Both the position numbers and the translations under genes were made by a program. From Siphonodentalium dalli (Eukaryota > Mollusca > Scaphopoda > Gadilida > Siphonodentaliidae), in contig CP136064.1 of the NCBI GenBank assembly GCA_032622095.1, forward strand, positions 263,541,863 to 263,605,862: 64,000 nucleotides of DNA. The letters are read 5' to 3'. Position 1 is the stretch's first letter, and the number at the start of each line of letters is the position of its first letter. Of the stretch, positions 33,161-44,560 are shown piece by piece. Below the pieces are notes generated by a model. The model did not search any database and had not been told where the DNA came from. It saw only the letters and a program-made list of their open reading frames with translations.

Positions 33161-33725
33161 AACATTATGCGGTACCGAAAATCGCGGTACAAGCCGGTAC
33201 CCTTGAATTTCTGACTTACTGCAACGAGTATGGTCGAGTGAACTGTAGTGTCGCGTATATGTCTTCCGAAAGTGATAGAAACCCTTCTTACCCTTTCCAA
33301 AAGCAGCGGAATGTCGATATAAAACATTCGTATACTTGGAAATGATAGAATTGCTTCGCGGCGAACCATCGGCATGACCTCGTATCGCCATTTCTCATTG
33401 GTCGATAATTATGGAAAGTTAATAATATTTGGAAATTCACCAAACTGATAGATTATATAACAGACACAGCCGTGTTGCTCTCGATTATTAGCGAATCTAT
33501 AGGTGATGCCGATTGTTCGCCGCGAAGCATTTATATTGCTTCAAAGTATAACAACATTTTATATCGACATTCCACTGCATTAGACAGGGTAAGGAGGTTA
33601 TTTATCACTTTTGAAAGAAGAAATACATATGACAATGCCGTTTAACCGCTCATAATCGCTGCAGTAAGTCAGAAATTAACGATTTTACGTAATTGGATAC
33701 CACCAGGTGGCATCCCTTGTATATG
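33160..33725. repeat. imperfect foldback repeat (~200-bp arms)
   Basis: GATGCCGATTGTTCGCCGCG (33506) matches the complement of 33352-33372. TTTATATCGACATTCC (33557) and GCAGTAAGTCAGAAATT (33660) likewise have inverted partners at about 33313 and 33215. Overlapping minus-strand frames here are artefacts of the repeat. Confidence 0.7.
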
Positions 33726-33976
33726 AACCTTTAATTTATGTTAGAGCACAATCCCATTGTTGCAATCGTTCCCTGATTTTTGGTAAAGCACACCGATTCC
33801 CAAGGCTGGCGAATGAATAGTTCAATGATTACCCCATTGTTAGGCACACGCAACTCACAACAGACAAATCGCACGGGCGCTTCGAAGTAGCGCCAGAGGC
33901 CACAGGGGCACGAACAGCGCTCTGCTTCCCCCAAACACACTGCCATTATACGTGTTACTATTTATGCACCTCTAAT

Positions 33977-34417
33977 GGTTACACTGGTGTAAATATTTCC
34001 CATAGGCTTCAATGTTAACGTTTGTTGATCTGCATCAGAGGTCAAATGGAAACTGTTCAAACTGCCTTCGGATTGTGTGAGCTCGACATCTGTGGAAACT
34101 TTCCCAATAAAAAAAATCAACACCGTCTAGCAGGGAATCCACTTCAAATTTTCGTTTTTTCATAACTAGGGTCAGTTCCGCACTAAAAAAATATTGTCAT
34201 TTTTTCAATCACACTTAAACTTTCTAAACAGCCACAACAGACTTCACCTTTAATGAATGGGCCACTTGGCAAATGAAGTTTGTGGGAGAATGATTCCTTG
34301 AATTTTTGTCAACAGTTTACATTTAATTCATGCAACCAATCACAGCCCAGAGTGTTTTAACTGTGAAACTGTATACCGCAGGGGGGAGCTGCCTATAGTA
34401 TTTACACCAGTGTAACC
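33977..34417. mobile_element. TIR repeat (MITE), left copy flanking Mutator-like genes
   Basis: It begins GGTTACACTGGTGTAAATAT and ends TATTTACACCAGTGTAACC, perfect terminal inverted repeats. It is about 95% identical over nearly its whole length to 38404-38824 in the same orientation; the right copy lacks ~20 bp near its end. Confidence 0.8.
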
Positions 34418-35268
34418 TAAAGGGCCATGTGGCCTTTCTTCATATTTTTTGTGCATAACCCATTGTGAACCTTGATATATACCTATAATTATTAAACTGA
34501 TGTTGTTTTTAAATAATGTGTTTTTAATGCCATGTGTCCCTTTAATTGGAACCCACGCAATAATACACTAATTCAGAATAAAAAGCCAAAATGCAGGTTG
34601 GATTTGAGTTTAATTTAATAATATGAGGCATCTAATAAAGCATGAGAAGTTATACCACATTCATTTGATCAGGTTTTCACTTGGCTTTCATCTGTTGTGC
34701 CCCATGAATTTAATTTCTCCACAGGACCAGATATGCACAGGTTTCATTTAACCCTATGCAAATCAGCTGCAGATTCACACAAAAAATGCCTTTACTTTGA
34801 AAAATAAATAGTGTGGAGGGTTCATTAGTCAGTAAACTTGGCATAATTTTGAAGAACAATTACTACTTCTCCCAAAATCAGAAAAATTAAGTGGAAAATT
34901 ATTTAAACAATGAGCTCAGACAAGGGTGTTTTAACCCTGGGTCAGGTGAATTTTCCTGATTGAAAATGGTGCTAAAGTTTGTAATGTCTGCTACAATCCC
35001 AATTAGAAGGAATCCTTAATATATTGTCTCACCGTATCAAATGTCGTTAACTAACATTGGACAGGGGGTGCCAATGATGATGAGGTAATGACCACATGTT
35101 CCTTCAGCTGATAAAGTAGTAATATATCAACAGATAAGATGGCAGACATTTTCAAGCATCATTAATTTCTCGAGACAAATATCATTTCTCATTGTAAAAA
35201 GTCTGGAAGTTGTATATTCGCGAGAAGAATTTTCAAAATTAATGCTGTTAATGTGACAGAGTTGTTGA
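34418..35268. other. stretch between MITE and transposase, no gene seen
   Basis: AT-rich with no supported ORF. It might include the promoter and 5' UTR of the transposase gene. Confidence 0.35.
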
Positions 35269-35301
35269 GTGGATTTTGGAATTTGTGAGGACTGTGAGAC
35301 A

Positions 35302-35553
35302 ATGAAGTTTACATTTGATAATCCCCTTAGATTCAAACCAGGACACAAACAGTTGTATAAAGCCAAGCGACAACCATATGTGGATAACAGAGTAGTGAAA
35401 CATTTACGCAAAAGAACGATCATTACATCACTGGACATTCTCGAAAAGCCAAACTCTGTGAGAGCACATCAAACTCGGTCTGCTGCAAACAGTCTTAATC
35501 CAAGAGGGAAGGGTCAATCTGACAACAAAGAGCCTGAAAGAAAAAAATGAAAG
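35302..35553 (+). CDS. candidate first coding exon of Mutator-like transposase gene
   Basis: The ATG at 35302 opens a basic frame (MKFTFDNPLRFKPGHKQLYK...) rich in Lys/Arg. An AAAG|GTAAAC donor lies at about 35553, and the matching acceptor (ATTTTCAG) is at 36120. The frame hits TGA six bases before the donor, next to a seven-A run, so either a one-base slip has occurred or the exon is not joined this way. A DNA-binding N-terminus would be plausible, but no named domain was seen. Confidence 0.35.
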
Positions 35554-36120
35554 GTAAACATCTCTCACAATATTCCATGCGACAAACAATGTTATATGCA
35601 TGTTCTTTTCATCATATAGATAAGAAATGGGGGGGGGGTATGAAATTCAGCATTATAATATCAATAAACTAAACATATATTTGATCTTCTGCAATCAAGT
35701 GTATGACTTTAAAATCTTTTTTCAAAATCTTGTCTGTGTCCTCCTGCATGACAAAAAAACAGTTAATTTGACATGCCCCATACCTCTGTGTGCAGGAAAT
35801 GATTTGAAAACTGTACCCTGAGTCAAAACACAGGTTTTCAGCCTAATAATTTGCAGATAGAGTTACTCCCCTTATTCTGTTCATATGAATTGGGTCACTA
35901 ATTGCAAACAGCACAGGTATAACATTGCTTTGCATGCAGATATATATAAATTAAATTGCAGCACTGTGAGTGCTTTAGTTAACTATTCATTCAAAGGACT
36001 GTTTGGAGCAGGCAGTGTTTTTAAAGAAAAAAAAATATCTCACAGTTAGACCGATATGTATGTACCTTTAATATATATGGTTCAAAGAGTAAAATTTAGG
36101 ATTTTCCTTTTTAATTTTCA

Positions 36121-37903
36121 GAAATGATAGCCCAGACAAGAGATGTGTCAGTGGTTGGCAACACGAATGCGGATCGAACAGGGTGGTCAATATACGCCGA
36201 AATGCGATGATGTGGAACTCTTCCTTCGAAAAACATAAGGCATATAAACCCACGTGTACAGGATTCCTATACTGGGACATGAACGCTGAGGAAATTCGTG
36301 GAATTGGATGTAGAGAGAAAATGATTTGCACGTGTTGTGATTTTAGATCTGAAATTTTCAACCTGTATGATGAAATTATAACAGGGAACCGTGGCAGGAG
36401 ACCAGCAAAACCAAATGTTGGACTTTCAGTCGGATTATCTAAAACACCCATTGCAGCAGGAGGATTCAGACGCATATGTGCAAGTGCTAATATTCCCCCG
36501 CCAGCCGAAAAGTCAATTCAGAGCACAGCGAATAAAAGTTTACCAAAAATTGAGGAAATAAATAAAAAGGATCTCCGAGAAAGACGTTCGAAACTCATAC
36601 ATAAACAACAAACTGACGGAAAGAAGAGTCCACATATCATCGACGCACAGGCAGATGGACTTTATAACAATCCGATTTATTCTGGGAGTGGCAGAAACCC
36701 ATTTCAACCAAGCACTCAAGTTATATACGGTGTTGTTGAAAATCTAACGCCGTCACATGACATTATTGGACTTGTGGTGCCCAACAAGCTTTGTTCGAAA
36801 CTCAAACACCTGAATAAATGTGATAATCACACATGTGGGAAAGACTGTTTCGCAACGATTCCATTTGATAAGAGCATCGGCGATGAGAGAACATGGGCGA
36901 AAGAAGCATTTGGTGAAATGAAAACCAATAGCAATATCGAGATTGGTCACCTTGTTACTGATCCCGATGCAGCGGGCTTCAAAGGCTGTGAGGATCTCTA
37001 TGACGAAGGAGCAACAGCGACCAGACCAACTCATCAACAGGACTCAGCTCATGTCTCGAGAAACCATCGGAAATTCATCAAAAACCATAAGACGCTGCCA
37101 ACTCTCATCGCTGGACCTAACCTAAAAAGCAAATCAAAACTGATAAATAAACTCGCAATGAACATTTCTGATCGATGTCAGGGTGAATTGACATCTGCGG
37201 GAAAGTATTTCAAAGCCAACGCTGAAGGAATGAAGAAACATTTACTGAATGTGAAAGAAGCAATAGTGAAGTGTTTCCAAAACTCACATGTTATGTGTAA
37301 AAAATACTCATATCTGTGCAAGGGACCGAAAAATCCAACTGGATCGTTAAAAATGAAACTGTACTAGGACCCAAATTTACGATCAATAAAACTTCGGACT
37401 GTTCGGATATTCTCACGGAGTGTGTTGACTACAGACTGTGTCCACAAATGATTGACAAGACTTTTCTTGGCATGAACACGCAAAAAGCCGAAGCATTCAA
37501 CAGAGCAATTCGGGTTTCTCTGCCCAAAAATGTGACATTTACCCGAAATGTTAGTGGGCGTGCACATTCAGCTTGCCATTCCACAAATGTAGGCTGTGGG
37601 AATTCCATATCTGTGTTGTGTAAAGAACTTGGTTGTGAGATTCACCCAAGATCAAAAGTGTCCAAAAGACTTGCAGCAGTGCAGAAGGCTGGAAATGACT
37701 TGAGATCATATAAAATGACAAAAAAGTCCAAACGGGCAAGAGTGGACAGGAGGGCAAATTTATATGCTCTCTACGACAAACATAGTGAGGAACTTTCCTA
37801 TCAGAAAGATATCATGATTCCACCTGAAGCATGTCCCAAACAGTTAAAGGAACACACATACACTAAGTCATCCAAGTGGAAAAGGGTTAAACCAAGGAGG
37901 TGA
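36121..37903 (+). pseudogene. Mutator-like transposase (lophotrochozoan MULE-related), one frameshift
   Basis: The frame opens after an ATTTTCAG acceptor at 36120 and runs to 37367, then resumes in another frame at about 37320 and runs to 37903. Recognisable family blocks in order are: a Cys pair CREKMICTCCDF, then LYDEIITGNRGRRPAKPNVG with LQVGL-like SVGLSKTPIA, IPPPAEKSIQSTANKSL, INIQAD-like HIIDAQADGLYNNPIYSG, FQPSTQVIYGVVEN, and C-terminally GMNTQKAEAFNRAIRVSLPK and a SGRAHSACHSTN block. These match the Mutator-like transposase domain proteins multiplied in mollusc and brachiopod genomes. The frameshift lies at about 37318-37340. It converges with the HNH-like ORF 20 bp downstream. Confidence 0.75.
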
Positions 37904-37923
37904 AATGTACCTTTCTCTTTAAC

Positions 37924-38322
37924 TCAAATCAGACAAAAGGGTCTATGTGCCCTAGTGCAACATTTCTGTCCCTCGCAATGGCGTCGTTCGACATTTTTTT
38001 CATGGCTTTCCATAACAATGTGGTCGGGATTTACACATGTCTTCCTATGGCATATGTGACTAAGTTCGAGGCTGCCAGGGTAATAGGTTGGTGGAGACAT
38101 CGCGAGTCTGTGTTTTATGACGAATGCTATTCGGTGGACACCCCAATCCTTCCTCGGCTCACCGGACTCAGAATTATTACTCGACGGGAACTTGACATAT
38201 AAATATCCATAACCGTCCTTTCTTGTCCGACCTGTCCAAACGCGACAGCCGAACAACCCCTCAGATCTAGATTTTTCGGATAATTTCGCATTGTAAAAAT
38301 CATAAAATTGACTCTCCTCCAT
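37924..38322 (-). CDS. zinc-binding-loop (His-Me/HNH homing-endonuclease-like) protein, 132 aa
   Basis: An ATG-started intact frame. The N-terminal half has GCRVWTGRTRKDGYGYLYVK, and the C-terminal half has LSHICHRKTCVNPDHIVME then SHEKNVERRHC, with Cys and His spaced as in the zinc-binding loop of His-Me finger homing endonucleases (PF05551-type, from memory). It may be a DNA nickase or binding protein acting with the Mutator-like transposase. It is convergent with that gene, 20 bp apart, and both sit between the paired TIR repeats, so they probably form one mobile unit. It has no frame break, unlike its neighbour. Confidence 0.7.
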   Translation of the reverse strand: MEESQFYDFYNAKLSEKSRSEGLFGCRVWTGRTRKDGYGYLYVKFPSSNNSESGEPRKDWGVHRIAFVIKHRLAMSPPTYYPGSLELSHICHRKTCVNPDHIVMESHEKNVERRHCEGQKCCTRAHRPFCLI

Positions 38323-38403
38323 TTTTATTCACTTGTATGACTTAAATGTGTGTTTAAAAATTGGATTTGGGACATGCTATCAGGAACTGGATAAATACCT
38401 TTA

Positions 38404-38824
38404 GGTTACACTGGTGTAAATATTTCCCATAGACTTCAATGTTAACGTTTGTTGATCTGCATCAGAGGTCAAATGGAAACTGTTCAAACTGCCTTCGGAT
38501 TGTGTGAGCTCGACATCTGTGGAAACTTTCCCAATAAAAAAATCAACACCGTCTAGCAGGGAATCCACTTCAAATTTTCGTTTTTTCATAACTAGGGTCA
38601 GTTCCGCACTAAAAAAATATTGTCATTTTTTCAATCACACTTAAAATTTCTAAACAGCCACAACAGACTTCACCTTTAATGAATGGGCCTCTTGGCAAAT
38701 GAAGTTTGTGGGAGAATGATTCCTTGAATTTTTGTCAACAGTTTACATTTAATTCATGCAACCAATCACAGCCCAGAGTGTTTTAACTGTGAAACTGTAT
38801 ATTCCTCCCGCAACCAGTGTAACC
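38404..38824. mobile_element. TIR repeat (MITE), right copy flanking Mutator-like genes
   Basis: Begins GGTTACACTGGTGTAAATAT and ends CCAGTGTAACC. It is a direct repeat of 33977-34417. Its outer bases TTA/TAA extend the terminal repeat. Confidence 0.8.
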
Positions 38825-39296
38825 TAATATACTAATATGGCAATAGCAACACATGCATTGGTTGAATTATTTATTAACTAGTAGCATAATTACATTTATT
38901 ATAATTATTCCACAAAACTAATCCAGTTCCGAAAATATTCTCAGGACCACTAATCCAACGATGAAACTAAACGAATTAACATTTACATTTAGAACCACTA
39001 AATATAGCGATAGATCCAATGATCCAACAGAATCACCGCTTCACAATATAGCGCTCCACATATCCGATATAACTAACAACAGAACTTGTATCTGGAGGAA
39101 CCAATGGACTATTATGGTAGTAATTTCGAAACAGTTTCTTGAAAAGGAGACACGTTTATCACATAATAATGATGTGCAGCATTACTAGTACCTTTGGCAA
39201 AAGTAGTTGGTTGTTGGTTACAGGTCAAATTCCATGTCATCATTCTGGCAGACAGACTTCTTCGGAATTCATGATCCACTTATACAATGTATATAA
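38825..39296. other. intergenic, no gene seen
   Basis: Short gap between the Mutator-like unit and the Ngaro-type element. No exon or repeat was recognised. Confidence 0.4.
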
Positions 39297-39493
39297 TTAT
39301 ATTTTCCCGCATTTCGCCAAGTATAGCGGGAAAATTATATCTTGTACCGTTGCACGAAATAAACAACTCAGGAGTATTGACCAATGGGGAGTCCCATATA
39401 TTGGTCACGTGATGTTTTAGTGAACGATCAAGAATATTCTGTGTAGAGTCAGTTTTCAAGCGAAGCGCGTGACGATAGCACACAATTTTACAA
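39297..39493 (+). repeat. split direct repeat A1
   Basis: Starts TTATATTTTCCCGC and ends TTTTACAA. It is nearly identical to A2, with about ten differences over 197 bp. The putative gag ATG overlaps its last bases. Confidence 0.88.
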
Positions 39494-40356
39494 TGGACGC
39501 CGCACATTTGAATGCTGTTATCGATGGTCGTTTAAAAGCCTCAATGACTACTTGCCAAAAGGAAATGTTATCCAGCGTGGAAACTATGATGAAGGCACAG
39601 CTTCACACGTTTAAAGGTGATTTGGATCACACACAAAAGCTGAACAATGACTTACAAATCGCCAAAATTCAGGAAACGTGCGCAGATCAGTACGTGTTCA
39701 AGCGGAAAGGTTGTGAGGACCAATTTAAGTTTAACACTTCCATTGCAAACAAGATAAAGGAGGCTGATGCGTTATTGGACAATAATTCGATTCAACCCGC
39801 ACAAGAAAAGTTAGCAGAAGGTATTGCAGATTTAGTATTCCGCCAAAAACTTATCAAAATTGCCGACAGTTCGGAGCACGGGTGGGCTACCGTAGGGGAG
39901 TATCTCGCTAATCCTATAGCGGACAATTAGGATGATGAAAGACGCTTATCCAAGTCGATCGTTAAAGCTGGCCAAAAGATTAAGCTGCGAAAGAAGAAAA
40001 CGCCGAGTCGCAATCACCCCTATGATTCGACAACACCTCGTCAATTAGCACAACCGACTCAGTCTATTCAGCCAATCTATCGTAATCAAGCAGGATTCAG
40101 TGGAGCGTGTTGGGGCTGTGGAAAACACGGACACAGAGTTGCCTTTTGTGCACAGAACAGGCAGAGCCAGTTGGCTGATAAGTTAAGTATAAATAATACT
40201 TGCCCAAAGGAATGTGAGAATTCCACAACTAGCAATGCTCTACAATTTGGGGTTGGGTGTACTTTAACTCAAAATATTAATTCTCCAGTTGGAAGATTAA
40301 AGTCTCATTTAGATAAATGGGAACATATCGGAGCAAGTCCGTATATATTGAGTACT
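39493..40356 (+). pseudogene. Ngaro gag-like protein, internal stop and cut by insertion
   Basis: From ATG 39493 a frame runs to TAG at 39928-39930, then continues in the same frame to the insertion at 40357. It encodes a helical, Gln/Lys-rich N-terminal region and then a CCHC zinc knuckle CWGCGKHGHRVAFC (about 40110-40150). A SPVGRLKSHLDKWEHIGASP segment follows, the conserved lead-in to the RT domain of DIRS/Ngaro polyproteins. The protein would package element RNA. The TAG replaces a residue in an acidic stretch and looks like a point mutation. Confidence 0.75.
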
Positions 40357-42393
40357 AGCAGGGTTACCCGGCGTTGCCCAGGTTAATGCGATGTGAAACC
40401 ATCTGTATGCTGTGGATATTTGTTGGTAATAGAAAATGCTCTTGCTTAAAGTGTTATACGTTTTCTCATAAATTGTATATTCAAATAGCATGATCATTAC
40501 AGTCATGGAATATAAGTAGTGGCGCACCTTGTCAATTGTCATTCTGTTTATCGTGATTAATCCGTTCCACCAATAATGAAGTATTTATTTATTTACAACT
40601 GCGTATACATTAGACGTTATAATATGATACATGAACATAATAAACACATTAGTTCGATAAAACATGATAATTGGGTTTTACATATTGAGATGTATCAATC
40701 AATCTAGTGGGTTGGACTAAGATCTCGAGGACACCTGGCTAACATATTTCCATGAAGATACAGATGTTTCAAAGAAATTTCCAGGTGCTCCTCTGTTCAT
40801 GGTGCTATATACTGGCTAAATATTCTCAGTTTAAACGAAATGTTGCTGCGCACATATATCAGCTACATGTGCCAGGCACAGAGCGAGATTTTGAGTTGTT
40901 TATGTCAGTCGATGAGTCTGTTCTAAAACCCTTGTCAGATGTCAGTATTGGGGGATCCTGAACAGGCTTGTGCTACTAACTGCATTTACTTGTATATCAG
41001 AAGAAACTATATTTGACTGCACACTGACTACTATTTTTGAACAGGCCTTCCATATCTCTTGACAAATTGTAACTTTTTTGTGGAAACTGTATTGAATGGA
41101 ACAGACTCACTTTTGTAATAATATATATGCAATCCTCTGACGGTTCGATGTCTCTCAGTTTGCACGAATATATGTATCTCTTCAATAGAATGATAAATAT
41201 ACGTTTAATGCTTCTTATATGTATCTCTTTTTGCTAGCTCATTGTGTGAATGCTCTGATTGCCATCCCCATATAAATGAAAGTTAAGAAGATATAATTGT
41301 TCAAGTGACTTAAGTAGGTCACCATATGTCGGGATTGTGAATTGTGAACGCCCAAAACTACCTATAAGAGATATGGAGATGGCCTGGGTGACTGTATATA
41401 ACTTATACAAGATTGCACTCCTGATATCATGGAGATGATTGTTTATAAGTTTGGTTATAATCGGCGACTAAACAATTTTTTTTTTATACAATTTGGTACC
41501 AATCCGTCCCCTCCCCATCTCTCACCCAAACAACACCACTATGGCGTCTTTAAATCACACGATTAGATTCCTCGTATCATGGACAAGAACGTGTATCAAT
41601 TTGGTGGAAATTGGCGGTAAAATAATTGTGCATCAATTTTGGTGCCCCTGTCCCATTCAATGCAAATCTGACTCGAATGATGCCACATTTGACAGATATA
41701 AGCCACACCATTAGACTCCTCATACCATAGGGATGATTTTGTATAAGTGTGGTGGCCATCGGCGACTAAACCGATTATTATCAAATTTAGTGCCCACCCC
41801 CTCCCAATCTCTCATCCAAAAGACAACAATTTGGCGTTGTTAAATCGCACAATTAGATTCCTTGTATCACGAAGAAGAATATATATCAATTTGGTGGAAA
41901 TCGGCGCTAAAATTAGTTTTATCAATTTTGGTGCCCCTCTCCCCTTCCGTGCATCCCTGACTCGAACGACGCCAATTTTGACATATTTAAATCGCACCAT
42001 TTGATTCTTCATATCATGGGGATGATTATATGTAAGTTTAGTGGCAATCGGCGACAGAAAAAAATTCTGCCCCTCCCCCTTCCGGGCACCCCTGACGCGA
42101 ACAGCGCGACTTTTGCCATATTTAAACCACACCATTAGATTCCTCATATTATGGGGATGATTATATATAAGTTTGGTGGCAATCGGCGACAAATTTTGTT
42201 TCTGCCCCTCCCCCTTTTCTGCCCCTGACAACAACGGCGTCACTTTAGAAAATTCTAACCCCGACCATTATCTTTCTCGTAAAAAGCTACTCCTAGTAGA
42301 CCCCTTTGGCATAATCTAGATGGTCCCCTGTGAATTTCTATAGAACACAGACAGACAGACAGACAGACATTCGCAAATATAGATATAGATACT
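40357..42393. mobile_element. nested ~2-kb insertion within the Ngaro element
   Basis: It separates the GASPYIL block (ending 40356) from the EGYRIPF block (starting about 42396) that are normally adjacent. TACT occurs at both junctions (40353-40356 and 42390-42393), possibly a target duplication. The insert begins AGCAGGGTTACCCGGCGTTG and ends with a (GACA)n tract and ATTCGCAAATATAGATATAG. That pairing of a GC-rich 5' motif and an AGAT-like tail is common in dispersed animal repeats, but I could not name the family. It contains no intact protein gene. Confidence 0.75.
41495..42285. repeat. tandem repeat, ~138-bp unit, about 6 copies
   Basis: Units are marked by CCCCTCCC-type starts followed by an ACCATTAGATTCCTCATATCATGG-like block and TTTGGTGGAAATCGGCG. 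Starts fall near 41507, 41643, 41795, 41933, 42071 and 42205. It lies in the nested insertion. Confidence 0.85.
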
Positions 42394-42395
42394 TA

Positions 42396-44494
42396 AAGAA
42401 GGATACCGAATTCCATTCATTGATTCACCAGATGCAATTTTTCTACTAAATAATCGATCGGCAAGGGAAAATGCGGTTTTTGTAGAGGGTGAAATAGAAA
42501 AATTACTTAAAATGGGATGTATTGAATTAATACAAAATCAGTCAAAGGTTAACCCATTGACGGTAGCTTTTGGAAAACGGGGCAAGATGCGATTGGTTTT
42601 GGATTGCCGACACATTAATCCTTTTCTTGCAGATTTTGCTTGTAAATACGAAGATGGCAAAGTTGCTTTGGACATGTTTTCCACTGGTGATTGGTGTTTT
42701 ACGTTTGATTTGAAATCTGCTTATCACCATTTGGTTATTCATCCAGAGTATAGAGACTATTTAGGTTTCTCTTGGTCTTACGTAGACGGTGGTGTTATTT
42801 TCTACAGATTTGCTGTTTTACCATTTGGAATTGGGTCGGCCAGTATTATTTTCTCAAAACTAATGAGGGAAGTTGTTAAATACTGGAGGGCCTCTGGATA
42901 TCGCATAATAATGTTTTTAGACGACGGAATTGGGGCAGACATTGGCGAAATAGAGTCCAATGCATTGGCTTTAAAAGTTAGATCGGATCTTTTGGAATGC
43001 GGTTTTTTGATAGCAGAGGAGAAGTCTTGTTGGGTGGCTAAACAATCGGTTCCTTGGATTGGTTTTATCTGGGATACTAGGATTGGTGTTGTGAAGGTTT
43101 CGGAAGAAAGAATTAATAAACTGGTTATGTGTATTAATTCAGCTTTGGCTCAGTTGTTAAAAAGTTATTTTTCAATTTTACCGGTCAGGTTTCTAGCTGG
43201 TATAGTAGGACAGATAAGTTCATTAAAATTAGTATTTGGGGATTTAGTCCAAAGAAATACAAGGGCGTTATATAGATGCATTGTTTCCATGATGGGCTGG
43301 AATTCTTTGGTATTTGTGTCTGTGGAGGCGAGAGATGAGCTAACATATTGGAGAGATAATGTTTTCAGTTTAAACGCGTCGCCTATGGATTTCAAAGACA
43401 CAGTAGTATTTGATTGTTCATTATATTTTGATGCTTCAGGATTGGGTTACGGTGGTTTTGTCGATAATCATGAGATTAAAGGTCAGTTGACCGATGGTTT
43501 AACAGAACGTCAGTTGACAATTGGTGGAGTTGTCGGTCAGTTGATCAGTATGACAACAAATAGTCATTTGACTAATTTAGCTCAATGTCATATGACAGAG
43601 ACGGCAGTGGATACCGAGACGCAAGTATATTCGTCTTCTAGTAATTTGACTACAACTAAACGCAGTCGCGACGAAAACATGGCTTGCATATATAACGAAA
43701 GAACGAATTTTGAGCTAGATATAAATCCCGCTGATGTTTTAAATGTTACAGGCTGTTGGAATGAATCCGAAGCCGACAAGAGTTCAACGTGGCGTGAAAT
43801 TGAGGCTCTTCATAGAGTATTAAAGAGTTCTGTACCAATATTACAAAATTCAAATGTAAAGATTTTTACGGACAATAAAAATGTGGTCAAAATTCTTAAA
43901 ATTGGAAGTAGAAAGAAAGAGTTGCACGGTATAGCATCTGAAATTCAAGACACATGTTCTAAGAATAACGTGTTTTTCCGTCCAATTTGGATACCGAGAT
44001 CGGACAATTGTAAAGCAGACTTGCTCAGTAGAGTTGGAGACTCTGATGATTGGGGAATTTCTCCTCCAATGTTCAATTTTTTGGACGACCCATGGGGTCC
44101 TCACACGGTAGATCGATTTGCATCTGTTTACAATGCGAAATGTAATCGGTTTAATAGCCGATGGTGGTGTCCGGGAACCGAGGGTATCGATGCTTTCCAG
44201 CAAAATTGGGAAGGCGAAAATAATTGGCTGGTGCCTCCACCAAGATCGGTGATTAAAGTATTTAAGAAAATGTACGCTGAACGAGCGAATGGTACATTGA
44301 TAATCCCTGAGTGGGTATCGGCTCCTTATTGGCCAATCATTTACGATGCGAAGGCTAATCATTTCGATGAAGCTATCAAACTGTTCATGTTTTTACCGGT
44401 GTGTAAGATTGAAACGGGAAGAGGAAATAACGGTATTTTTCAGAAGAAATCTACAAGTTTTCAGTTAATTGCACTGAAAGTAAGATTTGATTAA
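42396..44494 (+). CDS. Ngaro reverse transcriptase-RNase H polyprotein
   Basis: An open frame from the insertion junction to a TAA at 44494. RT: KRGKMRLVLDCRHIN, FTFDLKSAYHHLVIH (first catalytic Asp), FAVLPFGIGSAS and IIMFLDDGIGAD (FLDD in place of YxDD, usual in DIRS-like elements). RNase H: FDASGLGYGGF, REIEALHRVLKS and VKIFTDNKNVV, then IPRSDNCKADLLSR. Downstream is the DIRS/Ngaro-specific FNFLDDPWGPHTVDRFASV and WWCPGTEGIDAF region. The protein copies element RNA to DNA. A low-complexity ~45-residue stretch (about 43475-43600) splits the RNase H domain. All motifs are intact. Confidence 0.88.
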
Positions 44495-44560
44495 TCATAC
44501 TGTGACATATCTACTGTGTTTGCTTAATTCGTGTGTATTGATTAATTTTCAGAGCTGAAC

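Noticed and set aside
33047-33391. Two overlapping minus-strand ORFs (99 and 114 codons)
   Set aside because: They coincide with a foldback repeat, overlap each other in two frames and show no domain.
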